Below, in pieces: positions 18,564-30,243 of a stretch of 64,000 nucleotides of DNA (its first letter is position 1; every line of letters begins with the position of its first letter). The stretch comes from Blastobasis lacticolella (Eukaryota; Arthropoda; Insecta; Lepidoptera; Blastobasidae). The DNA lies in NCBI GenBank assembly GCA_905147135.1, contig LR990060.1, positions 11,052,001 through 11,116,000 of the forward strand. The letters run 5' to 3'. Position numbers and translations under genes: made by a program. The notes under the pieces are model-generated. The model saw only the letters and a list, made by a program, of their open reading frames with translations, made no database searches and was not told the DNA's origin.

Positions 18564-19362
18564 CATAAAATTAATGTGTGTACAATCTGCTGGAAAGTGG
18601 TATATATTAGCCGTGTCTAAATAGCGTGACACATAACAATGATTCAGCGTGGGTGTTTAAAGTATACGGGAATTTCAGTTACACCTAGCAATAAACCTAA
18701 GAACGAAATCGTGAGCGTGACCTTGCTCAATGTGTACTAGGTCATGGAAAGCCGATAATGTAGACTTTTTCTTCTGGCAGTGAACGCGGCTGTTATTTCT
18801 AGGTTACTCGAAAACATGTTACCTAGGTTATGTAACGATCTTTTGTCACGTTGTGCATGTATAAGCGCTCTTACAATGAAAACTTAATATAAATTATGGT
18901 TTTTTATATCGCAATCTCTATGTACGCAAAAGTCTAATTTCTTAATGAACGAAAGCCAATGAACAACGTGCATACAAATCGTTGATGTCACTTAGGTGAA
19001 GCTAAGCCCTTTAGCGTGACGAATTCCCTGCAGAAGTGTGAAAAATGACGTCACCTTAGCAATAAAGTTTTGATCAATTATCAAGGTATTATAAGTACTT
19101 ACATGCGCCTTGATGCAAAGAGGATAAAAAAACTAAGTTAGTTTCTGAATTGCTGACCATCTTTAGCAATTGTTTAGGTTTTTGATAACAGCATACTTTA
19201 GTCAGATTATTTGAGTTGATTTTGCTATTAGAATGTAAATGTCAGATAAATTTCATTATCACCTTGCAAGACTTTGCAACATCAAAAGTAATACACTCCC
19301 ATAGATCAATATACTACGCATAATAAGTCCGCCAATTGTATTATTTTTAGTGCAATAAAGTT
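18564..19362. other. AT-rich flank, possibly older bracovirus DNA
   Basis: No ORF. It shares TATTAGAATGTAA (about 19226) with the 3' block after the viral PTP genes. The style (TGACGTCA, long AT spacers) is like the viral insert. The last 60 bases look like a LINE 3' end. Confidence 0.35.
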
Positions 19363-19363
19363 T

Positions 19364-19394
<31 letters not shown>

Positions 19395-19395
19395 C
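19363..19395 (+). repeat. (AAAT)n tail of a LINE 3' end
   Basis: gcaataaagtttttaaat followed by repeated aaat. This is a common tail of lepidopteran LINE 3' ends (family knowledge). Confidence 0.6.
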
Positions 19396-19524
19396 ATAGA
19401 TTTATGTAAATCATATTTGATGACAAGCGAGTTTTTTTGTTTATTAGATTTTCTGTAAAATATTCACTGAAAATAATTTTTTAAGGAATATTTTCTGGTA
19501 AGCTTTTTTTTCAAGTTGGAGCAA

Positions 19525-20157
19525 TCATTTTTTGAAAATTTCTACTTGGAAATCATTCCTGTTTATGTATGGTATTTTATCATCCTTGGCATAATTTATT
19601 TTGATATTAGGTTTATTTTCATCAGCGTACAATGATGCGTAAAAATCCGTAGCTATTTTTGTCACTTTTGATCTATAACTTTGTGTTACTCCGGTTTTGT
19701 CTTTAAGGCTGTTGATCCAAGACTTTCCTGCACCTATCCCCTGCTTTGCAATTCTAAGTGATTTATTTCTCTCTAGCGTCGTCTGTATTGTATTCGTATT
19801 AAAGTTTCGTATATCTATTCTTATGCTTCGTTTCACTGCTTTATCTATCTCTCTGTATTCTTGATTTTTCCTATCAGTTACCATACTTAATCTATCTTGT
19901 ATTAATTTCTGAGTATAATTGGACAATTTCCTAACCTTTTTCTTGGATATATTGATTTTATTACTTGCAGTTTTTATACTATTTTTAAGATTATCGTAAA
20001 GAATTTGTACGTCATCGCAATGTTTATCTATTTCTAAAGAGCTGAAAAAGTTTGATAGTTCTAGGCGAAATTGTGTTTTATTAGTTGTAAGCGTTTGTCT
20101 GTCAATATTTCTGATTTTATGTTGAAAAGCTGTATTCCTATTAATCTTTGTTTTCAA
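19525..20157 (-). mobile_element. Non-LTR retrotransposon ORF fragment (endonuclease-RT linker)
   Basis: 210 codons open. KLSNYTQKLIQDRLSMV, YREIDKAVKRSIRIDIR and TKIATDFYASLYADE are typical of the segment between endonuclease and reverse transcriptase in RTE/CR1-like LINEs. No endonuclease or RT core remains, so it is a 5'- and 3'-truncated copy. Confidence 0.7.
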
Positions 20158-20818
20158 TACTGTTGTTATTCGCAGCGTCTATCATCTGAACTAAATTGTA
20201 ATCTATTTAAAGCTTGTATATTTCTGATGATAGATTTATCTGACGCTAATGCAAAAGTAGTAGGAAGGATTCCTAAGGATAGATAGACATAGTTTAAGCA
20301 GAAATCGAGTTTTTTTTTTTAAAGTTGTATTTTTCTACTAAAAATATCAAGTATCGATAACTACATCGTTCACAATTAATTTAGACCCAAAAAAGTTCAA
20401 ATTTAAGTTGAAATAAATGCAATTTAAGTAAAAGCGCGCAATGTAAAGGCCGCGCGAAGTCAGTTCAGACGACGTTCTGCCACCTACCGTAGTCATAAAC
20501 TACTGTATTTGAAAGTTATCGTATTTTTTAGTATAGGTACATGTCATTGCCCCACTCTAATGCAGAATGCGCAAGAATATTTAGCATGGTAAATGACATC
20601 AAAACAAAAAAGAGAAATAAACTAATAACTGAAATCTATTGACAAAACAAGCCATTAAAATAAACAACACAACATGTGATCAGTTTGAACCCAATAAAGA
20701 TACATATAAAATATTTACAGTTATAATAAAAATATACACTAAAATCTACATCTAAAATACCTAAAATATACACTAATACATATAAAATAATACTAAAACT
20801 TAAAAAAGTCGCCCACAC
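20158..20818. other. Noncoding, AT-rich
   Basis: I see no gene. It is probably further LINE debris and simple AT sequence. Confidence 0.4.
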
Positions 20819-21085
20819 CTCTGCCCCCCGGAATGGTGCCCAGAAAGCTGGCTGCGTTGCTTCGTTAAATAGCGATGCTTTTCCGTTGCCCAAGGAACGA
20901 GCCAGCTCTCCGGTCACCAGTTGTGTCATTTAGTTTTTTGGAAAGTTCTATAAAAAACTTTCTCGCACCAGGGCCCCACAGTCCCGACGTTTCCACCACA
21001 AACGGCTGAATTACGAAGTCTTGCGCTAGACTTTCGTATTTCCTCCGCTTGAGGTTTTCCGCAGCGAAGGCCGCAGCCCCAGCTA
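20819..21085 (-). mobile_element. LINE reverse transcriptase C-terminal fragment
   Basis: The minus strand reads AAENLKRRKYESLA, then FVIQPFVVETSGLWGPGA, then ELSKKLNDTTGDR. This is the 'VVET-G-WG' segment found after the RT core in CR1/R1-like LINEs. It has stops and no intact ORF. Confidence 0.65.
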
Positions 21086-22256
21086 AAAGAAAGTTATGTT
21101 GAATAAAGTTAATGTATATTATGTGTCATTGTTAATGTAAATTAAATCAACTACAACTATTGAAAGTGACTCTGAAATATGAAAATTTCCCTTCACCTTA
21201 ATATCATTCATAAATATTATTAAAACACAGTAAAAAGTAAGCTATTTATTTTTGTTGATGTGCAATAAATTATTAATTATCTATATATAATATTAAAATT
21301 TATCACTGTAATTCTCACAGACATATAAATGTCTGTGGTAATTCTACCGTATTTTTAATATTTGAAACACCGTAATTTTCCCAAAAATGTGGTAATTTTG
21401 ACCCACTGTGCACCGTAATTTTGATCATTTAACTGGCAACACTGCCAGAGGGTGGTAACACCATGAAGTTATAGATATACCTTCATGGGTAACACTTACC
21501 AAAATGATAAAACGGTTCAATAGCGAAAACGTCTACTCAACCGAAGACGAAGACATTGAAATGTTAAATTTGTTTTGTGAAATTTAAGTACCTTTCATTT
21601 TTAAAAGAACGAAGAAATAATTTGTTTATTGTGCACCTATTTATTTATTTAACCCAATCAAATTTGGGGGTCTTTTCTGAATAAAGTATCATTTTGGAGA
21701 AAAATAATTATGAATCTGGGGAAATATGAGAAAACACATCTGGCAACCCTGCCTGTCCGCCATTTTCTTCCTTGGTTTATTTGATTTTTGTTTTTGGCGT
21801 GCGATTAATTTTATCTCTTTTCGAAGGCAAAGCATACTGCGTTTCTTACAAATTACTGACAGTTAAAAATTTATAACAAATTATAGTGTTGTAGTGTGTA
21901 TGATGGGCAAACCGTCGAGAACGCGTCTCTCTGTTAGTTAAAGTTTCGTTATCACACACCTTACACAACCAACAAGTCTCAGTGAACTTCAGTAAAGTGA
22001 CCCCAGATCAGACCCAGTCCCCAGGCAACAGCAACACTTTATTTTTAGGATTAGTTCGTATGTATTCAAGTTGTGTTTGGAATGGGAAGAAATAAAGTGG
22101 TGCTTACTTGTCTTGCGAATTGTGCGACCAATGTCAACAATTTCTATGGTTTTGCTTTGATTATAACACTGTACAGCGATACAGCACTAACTTTGAGCTT
22201 ATTTCAATTTGGTTCTCAATCTTTAAATATGTAATGTTGCACAACCTATTTTACAG
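21086..22256. other. Upstream region and probable 5' UTR of the NYN ribonuclease gene
   Basis: AT-rich to about 21.75 kb, then higher-complexity sequence that probably holds the promoter and an untranslated first exon. A small palindrome (cagacatataaatgtctg) lies near 21320. The acceptor TTTTACAG ends at 22256. I cannot place the transcription start. Confidence 0.4.
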
Positions 22257-22304
22257 AAAAGCTGTGACGGATCTACAACAAGCATTCCAAAATCAAGCTG
22301 CGAT

Positions 22305-23081
22305 ATGAATATGTCTAAATCGCAAAAGAAAAAGCAGGCGGCTCACAAGAAGACCAGGCGCAGCATTATGAAGTTATTTGATGTCATGCGCAATGAGAGT
22401 TGCAGCTCGCTAGACAATGATGATAGTGTTGTGATTGTAAATTCTAGCCCGGCCTCCAAAAGGAGGTCACGCAGTCCAATCTTTGCATGCAGCAACAAAC
22501 GCTCTAAACAGGACAACAGTCTCATCATCCTTGATGGCAAAGACTCGAAAGCTGCCAGTAGCAGCAGCACATTAAATGCTAAAAATCCAGTCATGCAGTG
22601 TTCCACACCGCTAGTTAAAAAAAATAGCAAAGCTCTACCAGACCTATTGGCATCAAATGTTTCTAGTGTAAAGAGTAATACGTTAAAAATTCAAAAGTTA
22701 AATGAGGAAATACAGGACTTGACTAGAGACATCAATGGTGACTCTTTTATCACAATAGACTTGACATCGGAAACATTGAACAATAGCAGCTTTAGCAGGA
22801 ATAACACAACAGTTATAGATTTAGAAAATGTTACTGAGGATAACAATGATTGTACTGTGGTATCGGTTGACAATACAAGTTTATCAACAACTGGGGATTC
22901 GGATGTGACTGTCCTTCGTAGGCCGTTCAATAAAAATAAGAGTAAGAAACTGAAAAATGTTGTCAACGGTATCTCAAAGTTAAATCCTACAGAGAAATCA
23001 AACATGCTGGAATATATAATGAAGCAGATTTTAAATGGTTGTGAAGTGCCCGAGAAGATAAAACGCAGCCTACAAATAAAG
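22305..23081 (+). CDS. N4BP1-like: NYN ribonuclease, coding exon 1
   Basis: 259 codons, phase 0 end, donor GGTAGGG at 23082. The exon proper starts at 22257, with 48 bp of 5' UTR. It carries the whole disordered N-terminal half. Confidence 0.8.
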
Positions 23082-26000
23082 GTAGGGAATGCTGCTAATG
23101 ATTGAACACTGAAGTTAATATTGGAAGACTACATTTCGAAAAGCATCAACATCTTAATTCAATATTTTCAGGAGACAAAGTCTTGTGCCATGGAAACAGT
23201 GGAGGATAACTACATAAAGGAGGTTATACTCGGACAGTCGAATTCTCGTAACAGCATAGGCAGCAATATTTACAATCCCGAGAGAGATGCTAAGAATAAA
23301 TGTGGACTTAGAATGATTATTATAGACGGTAGCAATGTCGCCATGGAGTGAGTATAGGTTGTCCAATTATAGGGTAATCCGATTGCCACTACATGGATGG
23401 TACGCCGCTCATGGAATTGCAATTGCGTAGTTAGTAACTTCCATTACTTACAGATTAAAGATAGTGTAAACATGGCTTCAGCGATCAAGGTAAGTCGATT
23501 ATGGTTTATCGATGTTCATGTGAGCGAATGTGGTGATTTCTGGAGTTTTGGGCGTGATTAATCTTCATCATCTTGGCGTTAATGCTCCAGTTGTGCTCTC
23601 GCGCACGAGGGCCCGGGATCCGCCTTGACCATGATCCAGGATTTGGCAGGTCAGGTAATTACAGTGGAGCGACTGCCATCTGACCTCCATGACCCTGCTA
23701 CCAGGGGAACCTGACCAGATTGGATAATAGTTACACATCCAGTCACTTGAATGTGCAGGTTTCATCACGATGTTTTCCCTCATCGGTTAGTATTCAACTA
23801 ATGTACATGACTCAGAAAATAGTCATTGGTACATGGCCAGAGCGGGATTCGAACCCGGGACCTCTGGCTTATGAGTCGAATTTTTTAACCACTCGGCCAC
23901 CAACGCTCAGTTTTGGGAGTGATTGCTGAGATTAAAAGTGGGATGGTGTGGCAAGTATGGTGAAAGTCCATGTTCGAGGTCTTTAGGTTTGTTCAAATTT
24001 ATCCAGGCTACTTATAAGTAAACCTACTTCCTTAAATAATGTAAAAGAAGGTGAGTATTATGGTCTTATTGCGTTCTGTACCTGGCAAGCAAATTCAACA
24101 TGGTAAGTGAATTTACAGAATTTCTGGATTAGTAGTATTTTTAGGGGTTGTATATTGATCACATTCTCATCTGATGGAATGTGACGATGTGGCTGAAGAT
24201 GGAACATCCTTACAAGACGTGCCTTCACTTCAGCCATGAAGAAACTCAGGAGATTGTCACTGAAAGAAAGTCTATAAAGGCATTCCATATCAAACAAGGA
24301 AGTATCTATTGTGTCGTTGGCAATTATAATTACAGTAAAATAATATTGCCGCTATCTGAAGATGTGTTGCTTATTTGTATCAATTAAGAGAGTTACTTTT
24401 TCAAACAATTTTTTAATGTGACAAAAGTGTGCACAGCCCACCTGTTGGAAAGTGGTAACTACTCCCCCCCCTAATGGTAAGCAGTGGCCATAGGTCTGGA
24501 ACTCCAGTGCTGTTAGGAAAACCTCTGCAGGTAGGTTGTTCCATTGGAGCTAAATTCCTCTGCTGCTGTAACTGTATGTACATGTACTGGAACTCTTTAA
24601 GCGGAGTCTGGCAGAGTAGAATTTAGCACCAACCCATTCCATTACAGGTGTTGTAAAAACGTGTAATATGTGTTCTGTATGTTTCTATACAAAAAGACGA
24701 AAAGTAAAGTACCGACAATGATAAGTATAATCACAGAAATCTAAATAAATTGAGGTATTTAAATAAATCAGTCAATTTATATAGATTTCTGTAGATAATA
24801 CTTATCATTGTCATGCTACAGTATTGTTTTTCTGTTGAACATACTTTACCAGTACAGACACCTCCGTTGACCAGAAAGAGGGCAGCAGCGTTTTCTGTTG
24901 GTTTGTTTTTTAAACTTCCAACCCAGTGAAGATTATGAGAGCTGGCTACTAATGTAGAGGAGGATAGTCCAGCAGTGGCCTGTTATAGTCAGCTAATGTA
25001 ATGCCTCTATGTCTAGGAGGCCTATATCCTGCGAGTCTGATAGTTTTTTATACATTAAGTATGTTCATTGATACAACCACACACTGAATTATATTAGAAC
25101 TATAGTTCTGACCATACGGGCGTGTGTTTAGGGGACCTGGGTTCGAATCCCAGTATGGATCGGGTATTGTTTCTTGGAACCTAAAGTGAAATGTTTTGTG
25201 TTTTTTTCCAAAAACTATTGAATCGATTTTGGCGCCATGCAATGTCGAGCGGGTAATTTATAGTTATTGTTTCTTTATAGCGTTTTAATGTTTTCTTAAT
25301 GTTATATTACTATTTTACAGACATGACAAGGGTCGATCATTTTCGGTGAGAGGTCTCCAAATTTGTATAGACTATTTCTTGAAAAGAGGCCACGTCGTGA
25401 AAGCTTTCGTACCGAGATTCAGGTGATTAGAACATGTTGAAGATATGCTTTTGTGTAGGGAAAGTAAATTGGGAATATCCTATTAGAATGATGTACGAAT
25501 GTGGTACGTGGGTGACTCTTTAAATCCATGTGTATATCAAACCGTTGTATACATGCTTGCCGTCCTCAGCGTCTTTCACTCGCGCGCAGTTCGAATGTTT
25601 TTCATACCACTAAGGTGGCAGACTGCCTGATGGTAAGCAGTCACCGCAGCCTTTGAACGTTTGCAATACCAGGGGCCGTTTGCACCCGTCTTTGTAAACA
25701 GTGAACTTTCCCGGGGATACCTATTATTTTCTCAGGATAAAAAGTAGCCTATGTTATTCAGGAATAACGTAGCATCTCATTAGTAAAATATTTTTTTAAT
25801 ATGGGCCAGTAGTATTTAAGTTTATTCATTAAAAAATACAAATCTTTTCTCTTTATATTATTAGCATAGATAACGAACTGTTATGTACTAATGAGGAAGT
25901 GTTTTTTTATACTACTAAGGTGGCAAACACGCTTTCGGCCTGCCTGATGGTAAGCAGTCACAAGTTGTCACTTTGTGGGATCACTGCTTCACCATAGTAA

Positions 26001-28689
26001 CTTTTGCACCACCATAAAGGCGCATTTTCATTGGTCGTTAGCGCCCGTATGCGGGGTACGGCAGATTTCTGTAACGCGGCATGCGTTGCGCGGGCCCGCA
26101 TGCGAGGAACCGTTTACATCGGTCGTTAGCGTCCGCATGCAAGGTGCGAAAGAACCGTGTTGACTGATGACGTCTAATGACCGAGGTGCTATGAGGGAGT
26201 CCCCGAATGCTTTGTATCGACCAAGTTATCGACTGACTAATTTCATTGGTCGTTATCTCGAATGCGGTAAGCCCTCGCACGCATTGAATCGACCTACTTA
26301 TCGACCGATGAATTTCATTGGTCGCTAGCCCGCATGCGGGAAGTCCCCGAAGTGGGTCTAACGACCGACCGATTTATCGACCAATGAAAATGCGCCTTAA
26401 CGTACTGTAGACCCAGCACGGCTAGCACAAAACTCTCGCGCGCGATAAACTAGAAAAGGCGCGACATGGATAGTGCTATCTCTGTCATCTTAACAATAAT
26501 AGTTCTCTGCAAAATTTTACCTTAATAATAAGTAATTTGTATATAGTAGCTCTAATATATAACCTCATTCGTGCAACACATTAGTTTTCAACTGTAATGT
26601 TGTACAAAGAATGAATAATAGATAAATGAAAGAAGGGTACAAAACGCTCTGTCGCGTACACAATTGAGCTAGCCGTGCAGATTAGTCTCATTTGTCCACC
26701 CGCTGGCACTTTGCCCCACCATAAAGCCACTTTTTTCCCCACCATAGTCACATTTTGCCCCACCCGTACCTTCCTACACTAACCCGCTAGCCGACCTTAC
26801 TTCCCCAGGTGTAAGTGGGGTAAAAGCACCCTGCCACGGCTATTGGATGACTTGGAGAGACGTTCCTTGGTAGTCTACACTCCGAGCAGGGAGATTCAGG
26901 GGAAGATGATTACGTCATATGATGACAGGTGAGAAATTTTCTTTCTTAAGCTATAGGTATGTTTCATGGGATCGTTGAAGAGGTATGTTAAAGGTCTTTG
27001 GGCAACGCATTGGTAGCGCGGTGAGGCCGTGTGGTGTCCGGCAGAGTAGAATAGCACCAACCCCCTTACACTCATGGGTGTCGTACAAGGCGACTAATGT
27101 TTTCGAGACAAAAGATCAAGAGTCTCCAAGTCTGGAAAATGGGCAGCAGCATTTTCCATTGTTATATTGAAACACTGCGATCTCCAACCCGCCTGCCAAG
27201 CATAGAGATTATGGCAATAACCTCCCCTTTCGTGGGAGAGGCCGTAAGTCCTGCAGTGGACTGTGACGGGCTGTGTTGATGATGATTGGTAGCGCCCCTT
27301 GTGTTGCTGATGTCCATAGGCGGCGGTGACCACGTACCGTCAGGTGGCCCTCATGCCTGTTTGTGTGCTGTATTACATAAAAAGAAATCTAAAAAAAAAG
27401 ACTAACTATGACAACGATACCTAATACTGAATCATCATCTTGGCGTTAATGTCCCGGTTATGCTTTCGCGTACGAAGGCCCGGGGTCCGATTTGACTATG
27501 ATCCAGATAATGACAGTGGAGCGACTACCATCTGAACTCCGTGACCCTGCTACCAGGGGAACCTGACCAGATTGGATCATGGTTACACATTCACTCGCCT
27601 GGATTCATCACGATGTTTTCCATCACCGTAAAAGCATCGGTTAGTTTAGTATTCAAGTTTCAAATGTTCTAACTCAAAAAGAATAATTGGTACAAGGCCA
27701 CAGTGGGATTTGAAACCGGTACCTCTCGCTTACCAGGCGGATACCTTAACCTCTCTGCCACCGACGCTTTGATACCTAATACTGAAAAGTGGCGTGAAAA
27801 CAAAACTAATGTTGACATCATATTCATGATACCAAGGGGTGCAGTAAGCATGTGCTCGAACAACGACTTTTACTATGGGAGCAACTCTAAAATTGCGTGC
27901 CCTCCGAAGGAAGGACCGCGTGGTTTTCGTATCGTGTTTCACATAATTATAATGACACAAAACTAAGAACCATCTACATCTAAAGTTGTTGTCTGGGACA
28001 TCGTTCAAATCCAAACTGACTGCTTGGTTATTTTTAAAGTGTTCTAGAATTTAAAGTTAAACGACAAATAATTTAGATTTACAATGTTTGCACAGTTGCA
28101 TGATATTTGTTTTAGCAGTAACTTTGCAGCGTTTCTAGCGAATACTACTTAATATAGTGAATTAAGTGAATTGGCCGTGTGGTGTCCGGCAGAGTAGAAT
28201 AGCACCAACCCCTTACACTTATGGGTGTCGTACAAGGCGACTAATGTTTTCGAGGCAACAGATCAAGAGTCTCCGTAGTCTGGAAAATGGGCAGCAGCAT
28301 TTTCCATTGTTATATTTAAACACTGCGATCTCCAACCCGCCTGCCAAGCGTGGCGATTATGGCAATAGCCTCCCCTGTCGTGGGAGAGGCCCTAAGTCCT
28401 GCAGTGGACTGTTACGGGCTGTGTTGATGATAGTGAATGACTGTTTCCTAATTCCAGATACATCGTGCAATGTGCAGCCGAATTCGACGGTGTCATCGTA
28501 TCTGGTGACAACTACAGGGATCTGTTGAACGAGAATCCACGGTGGCGTTTCGTTATTGAGAACAGACTGCTGCCTTTCACGTGGGTGGGAGACATGTTGA
28601 TGTTCCCAAAAGATCCTTTAGGGAGAAACGGCCCGACTTTGGAACAGTTTTTGCGACATTCTAGTGTTCCTGTGCCGAAGAACCCGTAG
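22305..28689 (+). CDS. N4BP1-like: NYN/PIN-domain endoribonuclease, N4BP1/ZC3H12 family (5 coding exons)
   Basis: Exons 22305-23081, 23172-23347, 25321-25422, 26809-26928 and 28458-28689 join in frame with GT-AG borders to 468 aa. The C-terminal 170 residues are a Zc3h12-type NYN RNase domain: IIIDGSNVAM with Asp near 311, RGLQICIDYFLKRGH, TPSREIQGK, SYDDRY with Asp 390/391, SGDNYRD with Asp 409, and PKDPLGRNGPTLEQFLRH at the end. These four acidic residues match the magnesium-binding set of Regnase-1. No CCCH zinc finger follows, which favours N4BP1/KHNYN over ZC3H12A. The first 259 residues are low-complexity, with an early basic patch (KKKQAAHKKTRR) and hydrophobic-acidic motifs such as ITIDLTSE. 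In vertebrates such enzymes cleave mRNA or viral RNA. Introns hold SINEs. Confidence 0.85.
23172..23347 (+). CDS. N4BP1-like: NYN ribonuclease, coding exon 2
   Basis: Acceptor ATTTTCAG, donor GTGAGT. Encodes the start of the NYN domain, with DGSNVAM at the exon end. Confidence 0.85.
23560..23908 (-). repeat. tRNA-headed SINE, family S1, full copy
   Basis: Read on the minus strand it starts GAGCGTTGGTGGCCGAGTGG (A-box-like) and has GGTTCGAATCC (B box), followed by a body of about 270 bp ending near 'ccaagatgatga'. Other copies: 27430, 30627, 33890, 36083, 39195, 54970, 60145. It lies in intron 2 of the ribonuclease gene. Confidence 0.8.
25085..25180 (+). repeat. tRNA-like SINE fragment
   Basis: Contains the B-box-like GGTTCGAATCC in a context different from S1 and S2. 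No complete tRNA fold. Confidence 0.4.
25321..25422 (+). CDS. N4BP1-like: NYN ribonuclease, coding exon 3
   Basis: 102 nt between TTTTACAG and GTGATT. Encodes GRSFSVRGLQ and FVPRFR. Confidence 0.85.
26017..26398. mobile_element. MITE with 20-bp inverted ends
   Basis: Ends AAGGCGCATTTTCATTGGTCG and its inverted match, at about 26017 and 26398. The interior repeats the phrase 'ttcattggtcgttagc' three or four times. No coding capacity. In intron 3. Confidence 0.7.
26809..26928 (+). CDS. N4BP1-like: NYN ribonuclease, coding exon 4
   Basis: 120 nt between TTCCCCAG and GTGAGA. Encodes LLDDLERRSLVVYTPSREI and the catalytic SYDD. Confidence 0.85.
26948..27370 (+). repeat. LINE 3' tail interrupted by an S3 retroposon
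   Basis: 26948-27019 and 27285-27370 form one LINE 3' tail (gggcaacgcattggtagcgc, then ctgatgtccataggcggcgg). Similar tails lie at 38520, 45520 and 56150. An S3 element sits inside. Confidence 0.7.
27020..27284 (+). repeat. Short retroposon family S3, complete copy with 11-bp target duplication
   Basis: 265 bp starting near GGCCGTGTGGTGTCCGGC and ending in GAT repeats. ATTGGTAGCGC flanks it on both sides (27009-27019, 27285-27295). Other copies: 28172, 45100, 45822, 54690, 56719, 59054, 60538, 63231. Confidence 0.8.
27430..27769 (-). repeat. SINE S1 copy
   Basis: Nearly full length; tRNA-like head at the right end. Confidence 0.75.
28172..28433 (+). repeat. S3 retroposon copy next to exon 5
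   Basis: Flanked by AGTGAAT on both sides. It ends about 24 bp before the splice acceptor of the last ribonuclease exon. Confidence 0.75.
28458..28689 (+). CDS. N4BP1-like: NYN ribonuclease, last coding exon
   Basis: Acceptor TAATTCCAG, stop TAG at 28687-28689. Encodes SGDNYRD and the DPLGRNGP terminus. A retroposon ends only about 24 bp upstream of the acceptor. Confidence 0.85.
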
Positions 28690-30243
28690 GAACACTATAG
28701 TGTAAAGAGATCGTTATAACCTTCAACCACAAAACATGGCCTCGTAAGTCTTCAGTTGTTGTTAGCTCATACCTTACCATGTCTAGGTTTGAGCTTGTTT
28801 GACAAGCTATTTGGAAATGGTAGCGGTAAAGACACTTGTAGCGACATTTATCGCTCCAATAGGGTAACTCAACAATACTCACATTACGAGTACAACGAAC
28901 ACAAGGTTGGCAAGCATCCGCACATAGATGGCGCTGACCGTCCTACATCGCGCTAGTGAAATGTGCCAATTTCCGCGGAATATATACTACTTCCGACGAT
29001 CAACTGTCGGACTCTTGGTCCCCTGGTCACAATACCCGGCCAGGTGGGTAATTAATTACCCTTTCTACCTTCTCCATCTTCGCTTGCCAACATTGGCGGC
29101 TGCCTTATTCCTCCACCGTCAAACATTCAACTGATAACTGCTGGCTATTTCTCGATTTACGGAGGTTATGAATGGTCTGCGTCTAAAGATATTAGTGCCA
29201 AACGTCGCTTGCAACCAGAAGGGTGCTATTACTACAGTGCAAGTGGAAAGTGGTGATTTTCAGTGGCGACTGTGATTATAAAATCGTTGATTATGTATGA
29301 GATTGGAACTGAATTTGTGATTCTTGTCTAGAATACGGGTTTTATAACTACCTGATATTTGTAATAGTTAAGGAACTTGATGTTTTAGAGTTAATTTTAA
29401 ATTATTCCAGCCCAATTTCTTTTACTAAAGTCTAGTTTAAAATATCATTTCGTTAATAGACTTTCTTTTTTACCAACTTTGATACCAAATAGTATACGTC
29501 CCGCTACAAAAGTTAATTGCGGATATTATTTTTGTATCATTTGTTGTTGTTATAATAATTATAAATATAAATTAGTTTTATAGCATTCTATTTACATTAC
29601 AATTGCGTTTTTACTTTAAGTTTATGATTAGAGAAAAGCCTTGCTCAACATTTTTATAGATTTCCAATATGTAACATTCAGTGAGTTAATAATTATTTTC
29701 AAATTATGTTTGTAATAACATTTTGTTTGACAGCTAAACGAGTGGTATTTAGCTATTAGTCTTCCAAATCTGATAATTTCACATTTATTCTGTCATTTTT
29801 ATTCTTGTAATTAATGTTATACCTTACCTACTGCCAGTAAATTGTAAAGCTACGCTCGTCCGTCACTACTTAAGTACAAGTTCTTTATTGGCAGTATAGA
29901 ACAAAATTGTACCAATTATGAAAACTCATGGGAGGAAAATATACCAAAGTCATGTTATTTTTATTTATTTCCTTGTTTTTTATTTATCCCTGAGCTCCAA
30001 TACTTGACTGGCTGGCTCGGGAACCCACAGTGGGTCTTGACCTATCCCGCTACTTGAGGATGCCTATTATTTCTGGCCTCTCCCACACATCATCCATTCA
30101 ACGATATCTAGGTCGTCCATATATACGTCCTGCTATTCTGACTCATATTCTCTTACCTTTTCCTCGTACGAGCGAAGAGGGATCCGTAGAGTCTGGGTTC
30201 TAGTTGACATTCGGTTTGATATTTCCTGACATTACCCGACCCT
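28690..30243. other. 3' UTR and intergenic region after the ribonuclease gene
   Basis: No further gene seen. The 3' UTR must begin here but I cannot fix the poly(A) site. AT-rich after 29.3 kb. Confidence 0.4.

Noticed and set aside
23850..23905. Possible tRNA gene on the minus strand
   Set aside because: A and B box look-alikes are present, but it is the head of a dispersed SINE with poor stem pairing and seven other copies.
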